This document shows positions 48,762 to 58,617 of a DNA stretch of 64,000 bases, piece by piece (positions within the stretch are counted from its first letter, which is position 1; each line of letters opens with the position of its first letter). Made by a program: the position numbers and the translations under genes. The DNA comes from Gammaproteobacteria bacterium (GTDB taxonomy: Bacteria > Pseudomonadota > Gammaproteobacteria > Pseudomonadales > Halieaceae). The notes under the pieces were generated by a model. The model worked only from the letters and a program-made list of their open reading frames with translations. It was not told the DNA's origin and ran no database searches. Where the stretch lies: assembly GCA_030427085.1 (NCBI GenBank), contig JAUHXH010000003.1:489202-553201 (forward strand), written 5' to 3'.

Positions 48762-49325
48762 ATGAACTATCGAATGCCACTGTTCGCCGCACTACTGTCC
48801 TTCATGCTCGCCGGGAACGCCCACGCGGACAAATACGCCGAAACCACTCAGATGTTCAAGGATGCCGGCCAACCCGCAGAATTTTTCAATTCAGCCTATG
48901 CCTATGTCATTTTCCCCACTATCGGCAAGGGCGGTATCGGCATCGGTGGCGCTTATGGCGAAGGTCGCGTCTACCGTCAGGGCGAATACGTTGGTGATAC
49001 CGAGATGGGACAGGTGACCATCGGTTTCCAACTGGGCGCGCAGGCCTACAGTGAGGTGATTTTCCTGGAGGACAAACGCGCATTCGACACCTTTACCAGC
49101 GGTAGCTTCGAGTTTGGCGCCGAGGCGAGCGCCGTGGCACTGACCGCCGGTGCCAACGTGAAAGCCGGCACCACCGGGCAAACGGCGGGCGCCAGCGGCG
49201 GCAAGAACAACTCGGAGAACCGGGGCAAGTACTACCGCGGCATGGCAGTATTTACCATTGCCAAGGGCGGCCTGATGTACGAAGCGAGCATCGGCGGCCA
49301 GAAGTTCAACTACAAACCGCGTTAA
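48762..49325 (+). CDS. SYLF/Ysc84-domain exported protein
   Basis: 187 residues from the ATG at 48762 with signal peptide ending AHA. The SYLF-type lipid-binding domain shows AYVIFPTIGKGGIGIGGAYGEGRVY and GFQLGAQAYSEVIFLEDKRAFDTF. Periplasmic; family members bind phosphoinositides in eukaryotes, while bacterial roles are open. A hairpin follows at 49334-49361. Confidence 0.88.
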   Translation: MNYRMPLFAALLSFMLAGNAHADKYAETTQMFKDAGQPAEFFNSAYAYVIFPTIGKGGIGIGGAYGEGRVYRQGEYVGDTEMGQVTIGFQLGAQAYSEVIFLEDKRAFDTFTSGSFEFGAEASAVALTAGANVKAGTTGQTAGASGGKNNSENRGKYYRGMAVFTIAKGGLMYEASIGGQKFNYKPR

Positions 49326-49333
49326 CACTACCA

Positions 49334-49361
49334 GCCGGGCGGTAGCAAACTTCCGCCCGGC
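49334..49361 (+). terminator. Hairpin after the SYLF gene
   Basis: GCCGGGCGG/CCGCCCGGC perfect 9-bp stem around a 10-base loop. Only a weak T tract follows, so it may be a terminator or a pause site. Confidence 0.5.
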
Positions 49362-49386
49362 CTGATCATCCACCGCGAGTCCCTCT

Positions 49387-50352
49387 GTGCTTGATCTCGA
49401 TACCCTGAACGCCGCGGCTGACATCGTCTACCGCAACCTCTTGCCCACTCCGCAATTGCAGTGGCCCTTACTCAATGCGCGTTGCGGACACACCGTTTGG
49501 GTGAAGCACGAAAACCATAATCCCACCGGCGCATTCAAGGTACGTGGCGGGCTGGTGTATCTACATCACCTGCAACAGCGCCAGCCCGACCTTCACGGTG
49601 TGGTGAGCGCCACACGTGGCAACCACGGTCAAAGTATCGCACTGGCCGCAGCCAAGTACGGAATGCGGGCGGTTATCGTGGTTCCCCACGGTAATAACCC
49701 GGACAAAAACCGTGCGATGCGGGCCCTGGGTGCGGAGCTGATCGAGCATGGCGCAGACTTCGATGAGGCGGTCCCTTTCGCTGCCGAGTTGGCGCGCGAG
49801 CGCGGCTACCATCGTATTCCCTCTTTTCACGAAGACCTGGTGGCGGGTGTTGCCAGCTATAGCCTGGAGTTACTGAAGGCCGCGCCCGACCTGGCACGGG
49901 TGTATGTACCCATCGGGCTGGGTTCAGGTATCTGCGGCATGATCGCCGCGCGCAATGCCTTGAAGCGAGACACTCAGATCATTGGTGTGGTGTCAGAAAA
50001 TGCCTCCGCCTATCGGGATTCATTCCTGCAAGGGGAGTGTGTCAGTACCGCTACAGCGAATACCTATGCAGACGGAGTTGCGGTGCGCAACCCGGACCCT
50101 GCCGCCCTCAACATGATGCTCGACAATATCGAGCGCATCGTCAGCGTGTCGGATAGTGCCGTGTTTGATGCCACACGGACTATTTTCCAGGACTGCCACA
50201 ACGTCGCCGAAGGCGCCGGTGCCATTGCACTGGCTGGCCTACTGGCAGACAACGAGGATAAAACGGACCATTCACCGGCGGGCATCGTGCTCAGCGGGGG
50301 CAATGCGTCCCAGGACGCCTATGCGCGCATTCTCGCTGGCGAGAACCTCTGA
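49387..50352 (+). CDS. Threonine/serine dehydratase-like PLP enzyme
   Basis: 321 residues, GTG start. Fold-type II PLP enzyme: lysine K51 in NPTGAFKVRGG forms the Schiff base, SATRGNHGQS binds substrate, and GLGSGI is the phosphate glycine loop. There is no C-terminal regulatory domain, so it is the catabolic (biodegradative or racemase-like) type. Confidence 0.9.
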   Translation: MLDLDTLNAAADIVYRNLLPTPQLQWPLLNARCGHTVWVKHENHNPTGAFKVRGGLVYLHHLQQRQPDLHGVVSATRGNHGQSIALAAAKYGMRAVIVVPHGNNPDKNRAMRALGAELIEHGADFDEAVPFAAELARERGYHRIPSFHEDLVAGVASYSLELLKAAPDLARVYVPIGLGSGICGMIAARNALKRDTQIIGVVSENASAYRDSFLQGECVSTATANTYADGVAVRNPDPAALNMMLDNIERIVSVSDSAVFDATRTIFQDCHNVAEGAGAIALAGLLADNEDKTDHSPAGIVLSGGNASQDAYARILAGENL

Positions 50353-50356
50353 ACAG

Positions 50357-50956
50357 TTACTCCAGACGTACGTATACGCGCGTGTGTGATTCACCGGGAA
50401 TCCGGTAAACCGTGTAACGTGCAATGCCCTGCTCCGCGGCCAGGCCCTCGACCCACTGTTCAGTATCGGGTGCCGACTCACCGTGTGAAATATCGATTCG
50501 ACACACGCTACCCCGACACTCACTACTGGCGAACTGGCCCGGAGCCAAAGTAGCTTCAAGCGACTGGGTTACTGCACGCGACAGGTCAGTATTCGATACC
50601 GGACCAGCTTCGGCGAACATCGCCGCACCGCGCTCGCTTGCCCGGGTGCGCTGTTGCTGCTGTAGCTCCGCCAGCTCGGTAATTTCAACCGGACCGCTAT
50701 TTGCGGATTGAATGTCGCGCAACTGAACTTCCAGGGCGTCGAGGCGGCGCGTGAGGTCGGCGAGGGCTGGCGCAGTATTGGCTACAGGAACCTCAGGCGG
50801 CGCGTCGGGTGTTGATGGAGGGAAGGCCGGTGCAGCATTTGTGGGCTGCTCCGCCACTACGACAACCGGCATCGGTCGGGATTGCCACAGATACACAAGG
50901 CCCATCGCCGTTAGTACCTGCAATGCAATCAAAACCCACAGTAAGCGAGACACCAC
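50357..50956 (-). CDS. Membrane-anchored hypothetical protein
   Basis: 199 residues, GTG start. One N-terminal membrane helix (4-24) followed by a Pro/Ala-rich linker, a coiled-coil-like helix (about 65-110) and a small C-terminal domain with two cysteines (SSECRGSVCRID) ending in a YVRLE strand. The domain faces the periplasm. Family not recognised. It is 16 bp after a second exported unknown, probably an operon. Confidence 0.75.
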   Translation of the reverse strand: MVSRLLWVLIALQVLTAMGLVYLWQSRPMPVVVVAEQPTNAAPAFPPSTPDAPPEVPVANTAPALADLTRRLDALEVQLRDIQSANSGPVEITELAELQQQQRTRASERGAAMFAEAGPVSNTDLSRAVTQSLEATLAPGQFASSECRGSVCRIDISHGESAPDTEQWVEGLAAEQGIARYTVYRIPGESHTRVYVRLE

Positions 50957-50972
50957 GTTGCCCAGGCCGACG

Positions 50973-51452
50973 CTATTCCAGGCTGGTAATGGTGATCAAC
51001 CCGAGCGCGCCCTGGGGGGGCAGTAGACAGGTCAGATTGAGCCGCGAGGCTGCCCCGAGCAAATCCAGCAAGTCATCAAAGGGGGAGCCTACCGCACCCG
51101 GCTCGATAGTCACCGTATTCGACACAGTCATCAGCAGTTCATTGTCAGGGTCCATCTGCCGCAATACACACCGGAAATCCTGCGGCGCATCGGTGTTATT
51201 TTGCGCGCGCACGCGCAACAGTGCCAGCGTTGTGCCCAACTCGGTAACTATGGGACAGGACACCGCAATTTCTTCAACATCCGTATTGTTGACAATGGTG
51301 CCACGGAAATTCTGGATGGTGCGGATCGCCTTACCCACATTCACCGGCGCACAGCTGTCACCACTGGTCACCAGGCTAAGGTCTGCCTGCGCGGGCAGAA
51401 CACAACACAGCCCCAGCAGGGGAAGCAGAATCTGGAGGGAAAAACGGCGCAT
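50973..51452 (-). CDS. Exported hypothetical protein
   Basis: 159 residues with signal peptide ending PAQA. The mature part has four cysteines (GDSCAPV, AVSCPIV, FRCVL, LTCLLP) likely paired in two disulfides and an Ig-like beta pattern. No family recognised. Confidence 0.72.
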   Translation of the reverse strand: MRRFSLQILLPLLGLCCVLPAQADLSLVTSGDSCAPVNVGKAIRTIQNFRGTIVNNTDVEEIAVSCPIVTELGTTLALLRVRAQNNTDAPQDFRCVLRQMDPDNELLMTVSNTVTIEPGAVGSPFDDLLDLLGAASRLNLTCLLPPQGALGLITITSLE

Positions 51453-51643
51453 ATAACAACTCTCAACAGCTCAAAATCACCACACTATTGAGCCCCGCGG
51501 CCGCCGTCAAGCTGACGAAATACCAAAGCCAGAACCCGGCCCGCAACATCGCATTCATGAAAAATTCGCTCGATCGGCACAGAACTGTCACCTGGAGCCC
51601 CACAAAATGACAGGCTGTGTCCCGAAACCAACCGGAAGATCCC

Positions 51644-53533
51644 ATGAAAGCGATAAAATCCTTGCTCGCTGGCGCATTGACCTGTGTCAGCGCGGCCGCC
51701 TTTGCACAGAGCCAACTCGATGTCACCGTGCTCCACATCAACGATCACCACTCCCATCTGCAGGGTGATGGCCTGGGCCTTGATGTCTCCGCACTGAATT
51801 TAAGCACCACTCTCACTGACGGCAGCCCCGTACAGGAAGTGGAAGTTTCCTACGGCGGCTTCCCCTTGCTGATCTCTGCCATGGATCGCATGGCATCCCG
51901 GGTGAGTAACCCCATCAAAATCCACGCTGGCGACGCCATCACCGGTACGCTGTTTTACACCCTGTTCGAAGGCGAAGCCGATGCCGCGCTGATGAACGAG
52001 GTGTGCTTCGACGTATTCGCACTGGGCAACCACGAGTTCGACGACGGCGATGCAGGATTGGCGAACTTCCTCGACTACCTGCGCTCTGGATCCTGTGATA
52101 CACCGGTACTGGCAGCGAACGTAGTACCCGGCCCCATGTCTGCACTGAACAACGACGACTACCTGGAATCCTACGTGATCATGGAGGTCGAAGGTCAGGA
52201 AATCGGCATCATCGGCATCGACATCGCCCAGAAGACCAAGGAGTCGTCCAACCCCGACGACAACACGGAGTTCCTGGACGAACTGGAAACCGCGCAGAGC
52301 AACATCGATGAACTCACTGCAATGGGCGTCAACAAAATCATCCTGGTCACCCACTACCAGTACGCTAACGATATCGCCCTGGCCAACAACCTCAGCGGCG
52401 TGGACGTCATCGTTGGCGGTGACTCCCACACGCTGCTCGGCAGCCAGACACTGTCTGACTACGGCTTCCCGGTGGGCGGAGAATACCCAACCCTGGAAAC
52501 CGACCTGAACGGCAACACTGTCTGTATCGTCCAGGCCTGGGAATACAGCCACCTGTTCGGCCGGCTGCGCGTTCGCTTCAATGAACTGGGCGAGGTGGAA
52601 TTCTGCCGTGGCAATCCGATCGTACCTCTGGACGTCGATGGCGTTGCCTTTGAAGACTCCAGCGGCGATACGATGAAACTATCCGGCGAAGACCGCCGCA
52701 CTGTGCTCAAAGCCCTGGTGAGCAACCCAGAGTTCCAGGTGGCCACACCGGACGCAGCCGCTACCTCACTGATCGAAGGCTTTAACAGCGAGGTAGCCGA
52801 GCTGGAACAAAGCGTGATTGGCGAGGTGGCATCAGACCTGTGCCTGGAGCGCTGGCCCGGACAGGCTCGCTCTACCCTCTGCGATCGCAGTGCCACCTAC
52901 CAGATGGGCAGTGATATCTCCAATATCGTTGCCAAAGCCTTCCTCACCGTTTCGCCCACAGCCGACATCGGCATCCAGAACGGTGGTGGTGTGCGCGTGG
53001 ATGTAGCCGCCGGCGAATTCACCATTGCCGACGCGTTTACGCTGCTACCCTTCTCCAACACCCTGGTCATTCTGGACATGACCGGCCAGCAGATCATCGA
53101 TGTACTGGAAGATGCGCTGGCGAACACCCTGGATGCCGGCGGCTCGTCCGGTTCCTACCCCTATGCCTCAGGCCTGCGTTACCACGTGGACGCCTCCGCT
53201 GAGTTCGGCGGCCGCGTATCCAACGTAGAGGTAAACCCACAAGTGGCGGGTGACTGGGTGGCGATCGATCCTGACACGACTTACCGGGTTGTGACCAACG
53301 ACTTCATTGCCTCCGGGCAGGATGGTTACAACACCTTCGGCACCGTGTTCGACGCGGGCCTGGTCGAGGACACCTTCGTGGAATACGCACAGGGTTTCAT
53401 CGATTATGTTGAAGGCCTGACCGACATGGGCGAATCGGTAGATCTGCTGCCAGAGAGCGAATACAGCACGCAGTACTATATCGGCAGCGATGGCTGTGAC
53501 CACATGCAGGACGACACCTGCGAAGGGTTCTAA
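51644..53533 (+). CDS. Exported 5'-nucleotidase/UshA-type bifunctional phosphatase
   Basis: 629 residues from the ATG at 51644 with signal peptide ending AFA. N-terminal metallophosphoesterase motifs VLHINDHHSHL, GDAITGT, LGNHEFDDG, and GGDSHTLLG. The C-terminal 5'-nucleotidase domain has NGGGVRVDV and LLPFSNTLVILDMTG. Periplasmic or secreted; hydrolyses nucleotides or other phosphoesters, so scavenges phosphate or nucleosides. Confidence 0.92.
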   Translation: MKAIKSLLAGALTCVSAAAFAQSQLDVTVLHINDHHSHLQGDGLGLDVSALNLSTTLTDGSPVQEVEVSYGGFPLLISAMDRMASRVSNPIKIHAGDAITGTLFYTLFEGEADAALMNEVCFDVFALGNHEFDDGDAGLANFLDYLRSGSCDTPVLAANVVPGPMSALNNDDYLESYVIMEVEGQEIGIIGIDIAQKTKESSNPDDNTEFLDELETAQSNIDELTAMGVNKIILVTHYQYANDIALANNLSGVDVIVGGDSHTLLGSQTLSDYGFPVGGEYPTLETDLNGNTVCIVQAWEYSHLFGRLRVRFNELGEVEFCRGNPIVPLDVDGVAFEDSSGDTMKLSGEDRRTVLKALVSNPEFQVATPDAAATSLIEGFNSEVAELEQSVIGEVASDLCLERWPGQARSTLCDRSATYQMGSDISNIVAKAFLTVSPTADIGIQNGGGVRVDVAAGEFTIADAFTLLPFSNTLVILDMTGQQIIDVLEDALANTLDAGGSSGSYPYASGLRYHVDASAEFGGRVSNVEVNPQVAGDWVAIDPDTTYRVVTNDFIASGQDGYNTFGTVFDAGLVEDTFVEYAQGFIDYVEGLTDMGESVDLLPESEYSTQYYIGSDGCDHMQDDTCEGF

Positions 53534-53545
53534 TACGCCCTGCCT

Positions 53546-53574
53546 CCACCGGGTCAGTGGTGATGGCCCGGTGG
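53546..53574. terminator. Hairpin between convergent genes
   Basis: CCACCGGG/CCCGGTGG, 8-bp perfect stem around a 13-base loop, between the nucleotidase stop and the convergent hypothetical gene. May serve both. Confidence 0.5.
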
Positions 53575-53585
53575 AACTTATCCCC

Positions 53586-54509
53586 TTACTCTACAGCTTC
53601 GCTCTCTGTGGCCAGCTTCTCCCACTGGCGCGCCAACATGGCGCTCCGCGGCCATACACGCGTGTGCAAGCGCGGCATGTAATCACCACGACGGAACAGC
53701 TCCCGTCGGGTTTGCGAGCGTGACAACGCACCGGAAACCCCCTCTCTGTCTTCACCCGCGAAATAGATCCCGGCACCACATGCCAGGGGTACCGTTCGGA
53801 GGTAGGAAAGATGAGGGCTGATAGTTTCCAGTGCCGGATCCAGAAACCAGCTGGTGGACTGAACGCCACGGAACTGGGCATTTAGCTCTAACAGATCAGC
53901 CAGCCGGTCATAGGTGGACAACCAGCCCTGCGGATTGAAATCCGCGGTCACATGCTGATGCATATGCAGAGTGAGATACGGTTTCCAGCCCCCTGCGGCG
54001 CGAATCAGCGACAGCATGTTCAAGCCTCGCGCGAAGCCCTGACGCAGCAGCAAACTGCGGGGAACCCCACCCTCTGGCGCCACAAATTCTGCGCCGACAG
54101 GAATCAGCCGGAACTGCAGGAAGGCCAGGTCTTTCACGAAGGCATCGCACTGCAGGTCGAAGTAGCCATCACCCTGAGTCGCCAGGTTCTCTTCGAGTCT
54201 TTGCAACTGCGCGGGGTAGAGCGCCGCGACAGATCGCGGCAGGGTCAGCGGCGCCTGATCCAGGCTGAATGCGGCCAGGTTTTGTTTCAGCAAAGCGCGA
54301 TTCAGGGTGGGCAGTGCGTCCAGAGATCGGGACTGTATATCTTCCGCCAACAGCAACAGCTCGGCTTTCAGGTGGCCGTAGCCCGGGAGGCGACCCACCG
54401 GCCGTTTGCCCAACAACAGGTACGCTTCAGCCAGGCGCTCGATTCCAGCGGCCAGCCCCGTGGCGGGGACGGAGGGTTCGACAAGGATTCCGGGAGTAGC
54501 TTGGCTCAC
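53586..54509 (-). CDS. Hypothetical protein
   Basis: 307 residues, soluble, GTG start. A C-terminal half with LTLHMHQHVTADFNPQGWL, DPALETISPHLSYLR and GAGIYFAGEDREG looks enzyme-like because of clustered His, Asp and aromatic residues. I do not recognise its family. Codon use is like the surrounding chromosome. Confidence 0.72.
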   Translation of the reverse strand: MSQATPGILVEPSVPATGLAAGIERLAEAYLLLGKRPVGRLPGYGHLKAELLLLAEDIQSRSLDALPTLNRALLKQNLAAFSLDQAPLTLPRSVAALYPAQLQRLEENLATQGDGYFDLQCDAFVKDLAFLQFRLIPVGAEFVAPEGGVPRSLLLRQGFARGLNMLSLIRAAGGWKPYLTLHMHQHVTADFNPQGWLSTYDRLADLLELNAQFRGVQSTSWFLDPALETISPHLSYLRTVPLACGAGIYFAGEDREGVSGALSRSQTRRELFRRGDYMPRLHTRVWPRSAMLARQWEKLATESEAVE

Positions 54510-54738
54510 TAAATAACCTGACGAGGGCGAATTAAAGCGCTCAGCAATATCAAATGTGGCCTAAGGGATCAACATGGAGAGAGGGGGACTGTGACCCTGT
54601 TCTCGGCAACTGAGCGCCACTCGATTCTGCTCAACCACAAATTCAACGCTACAATATGGCGATCCACTGCTTCCCGACCAACAAGTCGTTTCATTCTTTT
54701 GGGAAGCCAGTTCAGCTTTAACCACAGGACGACACATC

Positions 54739-55410
54739 ATGCTTACCGACCTCCATATTGTCATCACTGGCGCCGCAGGAACCCTGGGGCAGGCCGCGGC
54801 CCTACAGGCTCGCTCCTGGGGAGCGCGCGTTACCGGGATCGATATCGCGGAAGCAACAGAGCTTGGGAACACAGACGCCTACTACACAGTGGATTTGCTG
54901 GACCCCAAGGCCGCGCAATCACGACTGGCGTCAGTAGGCAAAATCGATGCACTGCTCAACATCGCCGGAGGCTTTGCAATGGGCGATGCAGCGTACGATC
55001 TGGATTCTAAACAATGGGGACGCATGTTTGACCTGAATGTACAGACGATGCGAAATGCCTGCGCTGGCGCAGTCCCTCAAATGCTCGAAGCGAAGCGCGG
55101 AGCGATCGTCAATGTGGGTGCAATGGGCGCCTTGGCCGGCCAGGCGGGAATGAGCGCCTACTGCTGCGCGAAAGCGTCCGTGATGCGCCTGACCGAAAGC
55201 CTGTCTGACGAACTGCGGCACGAAGGTATCAACGTCAACGCCGTACTGCCCAGCATCATCGACACCCCGCCCAATCGGGAGGCCATGCCTGACGCAGACT
55301 TCAGTCACTGGGTGTCACCAGAGAAGCTGGCCGCCGTGATGTGCTTCCTCGCTTCCGATGCAGCCAGTGCCGTACACGGTGCGCTGGTCCCGGTACGCGG
55401 CCTGTCCTGA
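54739..55410 (+). CDS. Short-chain dehydrogenase/reductase
   Basis: 223 residues. The cofactor loop TGAAGTLG sits at residues 10-17, followed by NIAGG and SAYCCAKA, where the Tyr and Lys are spaced Y-x-x-x-K. IDTPPNREAMPDADFSHW is the substrate lid. The N-terminal acidic residue after beta2 (GIDIAEA) favours NAD(H). Substrate unknown; a hairpin follows at 55424-55451. Confidence 0.88.
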   Translation: MLTDLHIVITGAAGTLGQAAALQARSWGARVTGIDIAEATELGNTDAYYTVDLLDPKAAQSRLASVGKIDALLNIAGGFAMGDAAYDLDSKQWGRMFDLNVQTMRNACAGAVPQMLEAKRGAIVNVGAMGALAGQAGMSAYCCAKASVMRLTESLSDELRHEGINVNAVLPSIIDTPPNREAMPDADFSHWVSPEKLAAVMCFLASDAASAVHGALVPVRGLS

Positions 55411-55423
55411 CCACTTCAACGCT

Positions 55424-55451
55424 CCAGTGCTGCCGGATAGGCCAGCACTGG
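55424..55451 (+). terminator. Hairpin after the SDR gene
   Basis: CCAGTGCTG/CAGCACTGG, perfect 9-bp stem with a 10-base loop; moderate T content after it. Confidence 0.6.
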
Positions 55452-55611
55452 AGTTGATGTTCGCCAATTGTCACGCCCCGGCTAATAGCGCCCCCAATTC
55501 ACCGGCCACAGCACACACTCACACCCCTCCTGTACCACTTCGTCGCACCGGCTCTGCGCGCCCATCGATCAGCGCTATAGTCAGCCCATGTCCTACACCG
55601 AGGAGTGCGCC

Positions 55612-56040
55612 ATGAAACATCGCCTGATCCACACCCTTACCGCTGTGTTTCTCACAGCCGTGCCCTGGGTAGCCACCGCCGATAGCCTGACCCTGACCAT
55701 TCCCAATGTAGAGTCCAGCGAGGGGCGCATCATGGTGCAGCTATTGGCCAGCGAAGCACAGTTTCGAGGGGAATCACCCGCCTATGGCGCCGTGCAACAG
55801 TCGGTGACCACCGGTGAATACCGCCTGACTTTCGGCAGCTTACCCGCTGGCACCTACGCCCTGCGCGTCATGCACGATATGGATGGCGACGGCAAGCTGA
55901 ACAGCAACATCGTTGGCATGCCCACCGAGCCCTGGGTCATGTCGAATAATGCGGTTGGCAATTTCGGCCCGCCAGACTGGGATGCGGTAAAGTTCACCGT
56001 AGACGGTCACGCGGAACAAGTACTGACACTCAATCATTAA
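55612..56040 (+). CDS. DUF2141 exported protein
   Basis: 142 residues from the ATG at 55612 (GAGGAG upstream), signal peptide ending ATA. DUF2141 motifs YALRVMHDMDGDGKLNSNIVGMPTEPWVMSNN. A small periplasmic beta protein often found beside carotenoid or lipid genes. It ends 17 bp before the carotenoid oxygenase start and is probably its operon partner. Confidence 0.86.
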   Translation: MKHRLIHTLTAVFLTAVPWVATADSLTLTIPNVESSEGRIMVQLLASEAQFRGESPAYGAVQQSVTTGEYRLTFGSLPAGTYALRVMHDMDGDGKLNSNIVGMPTEPWVMSNNAVGNFGPPDWDAVKFTVDGHAEQVLTLNH

Positions 56041-56057
56041 GGTGAGGGGTGAAGAAT

Positions 56058-57572
56058 ATGCAACGAAGAGCTTTCTTATCCGCACTTACCACCGGCGCAG
56101 CACTGTCCACACTGCCGCTGTCGCTACGTACCTTGGCACAATCCAGTTGGAAGGCGGAGTTCCACGAGGCCCTGGCACAATCGCCCTGGCTTCGCGGCTA
56201 CCTGGGTGTTGACGGCAATAGCAATTTCGATGCGACCGCCACGGTAACTGGCCGATTGCCTGTTGGTCTGCAGGGCAGCTTTTACCGCAACGGACCTGCG
56301 CGCCATGAAGTAGGCCCCTTTCGCTACCACCACTGGTTTGACGGCGACGGCCTCCTGCAGCGCTGGCACCTGTCTGAAGATGGTGTAACGCACCGGGCGC
56401 GCATGATACAAACGCGCAAACTGCGTGCAGAGCAGGATGCCGGGCGCGCCCTCTATCCCGGCTTCGGTAGCCTGCCGCCCGATCCCGCCCCCGTCACCGG
56501 CCCGGACCTGGTCAATACCGGTAATATCAGCGTTCTGCATCACAATGAACGGCTGTTTGCCTTGTGGGAGGCCGGCTCCCCCTGGGAGATGGACCCGGAT
56601 ACGCTGGAAACGCGAGGCATCCACCGCTTCTCCCAGAAAACTCACGGTGTGCCGTTTTCCGCGCACCCGCGGGTAGAGCCAGACGGAACGCTGTGGAATT
56701 TTGGCTACCTGTCGGCTTCAAACCTGCTGGTGCTGTGGCATATCGACGCCAAAGGTAACGTGATAAAAAACGGTACGATTGGCTGCGACCCGATCACCAT
56801 GCCACACGACTTCCTGGTGACCGATCGGCATCTCATCCTCATGCTACCGCCCTTCAACTTCGAGCGAGGGCACAACCAGACCTTCCTCGACAGTCACCAC
56901 TGGCAGCCCGATCAGGCCACACGCCTGTTAATTGTGGACAAGAACGACTTTGGCAAACACCAGTGGGCTGAGCTACCCGCGCAGTGGGTGTTCCATTTTG
57001 GAAACGCGTGGGAAGACAAAGCCGGCGTGATCCGCTTTGACGGCGCCCGCTCGCCTGACCCGAGTGTGATGACCGGTGCACTGCGAGACGTGATGCGCGG
57101 CGTGGTGAGCGACCCCGGCATCAGTCATCACTACCGCTACAGTATCGATACGCGTAGCGGCCGTACCAGCGAGGAGCGCCTGCTTGCACCGAGTATACAT
57201 ACTGAATTTCCGGCCATTGATCCACGCGTGACCACCACACACTATTCTCGCCTGGTAGTACTGTCCCGCGACGAGACGCGCCCGGCGCCGCATTATGAAC
57301 TGAACCAGGTTCGGCTGATCGACCTGGATCGAGAGAGCTCGATGACCTGGTCGTATCCCGAACACCAGTTACCGGAAGAACATATTTTCGTTCCTGCTCC
57401 GGGTAGCAAGCCGGAAGCAGAGGGATGGGTGGTGGGTACTGCCTACGACTGGCAAGCTGATTGTTCTTTGCTTAACGTTTTCGATGTCAACGGACTGGCC
57501 GACGGCCCTATCGCTACCGCAACCCTGCCCTACGCATTACCATTGGGTTTACATGGAAAGTTCGTTGCCTAA
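56058..57572 (+). CDS. Tat-exported carotenoid oxygenase (lignostilbene dioxygenase family)
   Basis: 504 residues from the ATG at 56058; a GTG at 56049 is an alternative. The N-terminus MQRRAFLSALTTGAALSTL looks like a Tat signal. The beta-propeller shows YHHWFDGDG and the four iron-binding His contexts: AHPRVEPDG (about 205), MPHDFLVT (about 250), HFGNAWE (about 315) and LHGKF (near the end). Cleaves double bonds of carotenoids or stilbenes, probably in the periplasm. Overlaps the sensor-kinase gene by 20 bp. Confidence 0.87.
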   Translation: MQRRAFLSALTTGAALSTLPLSLRTLAQSSWKAEFHEALAQSPWLRGYLGVDGNSNFDATATVTGRLPVGLQGSFYRNGPARHEVGPFRYHHWFDGDGLLQRWHLSEDGVTHRARMIQTRKLRAEQDAGRALYPGFGSLPPDPAPVTGPDLVNTGNISVLHHNERLFALWEAGSPWEMDPDTLETRGIHRFSQKTHGVPFSAHPRVEPDGTLWNFGYLSASNLLVLWHIDAKGNVIKNGTIGCDPITMPHDFLVTDRHLILMLPPFNFERGHNQTFLDSHHWQPDQATRLLIVDKNDFGKHQWAELPAQWVFHFGNAWEDKAGVIRFDGARSPDPSVMTGALRDVMRGVVSDPGISHHYRYSIDTRSGRTSEERLLAPSIHTEFPAIDPRVTTTHYSRLVVLSRDETRPAPHYELNQVRLIDLDRESSMTWSYPEHQLPEEHIFVPAPGSKPEAEGWVVGTAYDWQADCSLLNVFDVNGLADGPIATATLPYALPLGLHGKFVA

Positions 57573-58614
57573 CCTCGTTACCGGAAAAGGGCGAAGAAGC
57601 TGGGGCGCCTTGGTCTATACCGTCATTTACTGTACGGGCATTGCCCTTGTCCTGTATTTGCTTGGTCTGGCAGAGCCCTTCACCGAAGGTTGGGGCGTTT
57701 CGCTGTCAATCGGCCTGTCCATCCACATCAGTTTCCTATTGCTGGAAGGACGCCTCCAGCGCTTGCTACCGCCTTACGTTGGTGCCGGCTTACTGACCGC
57801 ACTTGGTCTGCTGGTCGGACTGGTCATTTCGGGTGCTCTGCTGTTTGGCTCACCCTGGTTTTTCCTCACGGGTAACTGGTACACCCTGCTGCTGGGCGTT
57901 TTCTTTGGCTTGCTCGGGATTACCTTCATGGGGACCCGAACGCGTTTGTCGGATACACAGGCAGAACTGGATCGCGCGCGCGCCGAACGGGAAGCTCAGG
58001 AGCGCCTGCTGCTCAGCACAGAATTGAAGTTACTGCAGGCCCAAATTGAACCCCACTTCCTGTTCAACACGCTATCCAATGCCATCGGCCTGATACACCG
58101 CGACCCGGATACCGCCGAGAAACTACTGCTGGACTTCTCCACCCTGTTACGCGCATCGCTGCAGCGCACGCGCCAGAAAAGCGCCACGCTCGCACAGGAG
58201 TGGGAACTACTCCGCGCTTACCTCGACATCCAGAGTACGCGGATGGAGGGACGTTTGCAGTACAGTCTCGATCCTGAAAAACTCGAGGAACAACCGACGC
58301 TGGCGCGGTGCATCCTGCCCCCTCTGTTGCTGCAACCGCTGGTAGAAAATGCGATCCAACATGGCATCGAACCCCTCGCCGAGGGAGGCGAGGTTACCGT
58401 GACAGCACAGTGCAAAGGAGACTCGGTGGTACTGACCGTGCGCGACAACGGCAAGGGGCTGGATAGTCATGCGCCTTCCTCTGGCACGGGGATACGCAAC
58501 ATCGAAGAACGGCTGCGCGGTCTCTACGGTGACCGAGCCACCCTGTCGCTACAGCCAGGCGTTGCCAGCGGCGTAATTGCGCAACTGACGCTTCCCATGT
58601 CCGAGGCAAATTGA
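57553..58614 (+). CDS. LytS-type sensor histidine kinase
   Basis: 353 residues from the ATG at 57553. Four or five N-terminal membrane helices act as the sensing part. The HisKA_7-type box QIEPHFLFNTLSNAIG has phosphoacceptor His168. The HATPase part has LQPLVENAIQHGI and DNGKGL. Pairs with the LytTR regulator 3 bp downstream. Its coupling to a carotenoid oxygenase is unusual for this sensor type. Confidence 0.92.
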   Translation: MESSLPNLVTGKGRRSWGALVYTVIYCTGIALVLYLLGLAEPFTEGWGVSLSIGLSIHISFLLLEGRLQRLLPPYVGAGLLTALGLLVGLVISGALLFGSPWFFLTGNWYTLLLGVFFGLLGITFMGTRTRLSDTQAELDRARAEREAQERLLLSTELKLLQAQIEPHFLFNTLSNAIGLIHRDPDTAEKLLLDFSTLLRASLQRTRQKSATLAQEWELLRAYLDIQSTRMEGRLQYSLDPEKLEEQPTLARCILPPLLLQPLVENAIQHGIEPLAEGGEVTVTAQCKGDSVVLTVRDNGKGLDSHAPSSGTGIRNIEERLRGLYGDRATLSLQPGVASGVIAQLTLPMSEAN

Positions 58615-58617
58615 CCC

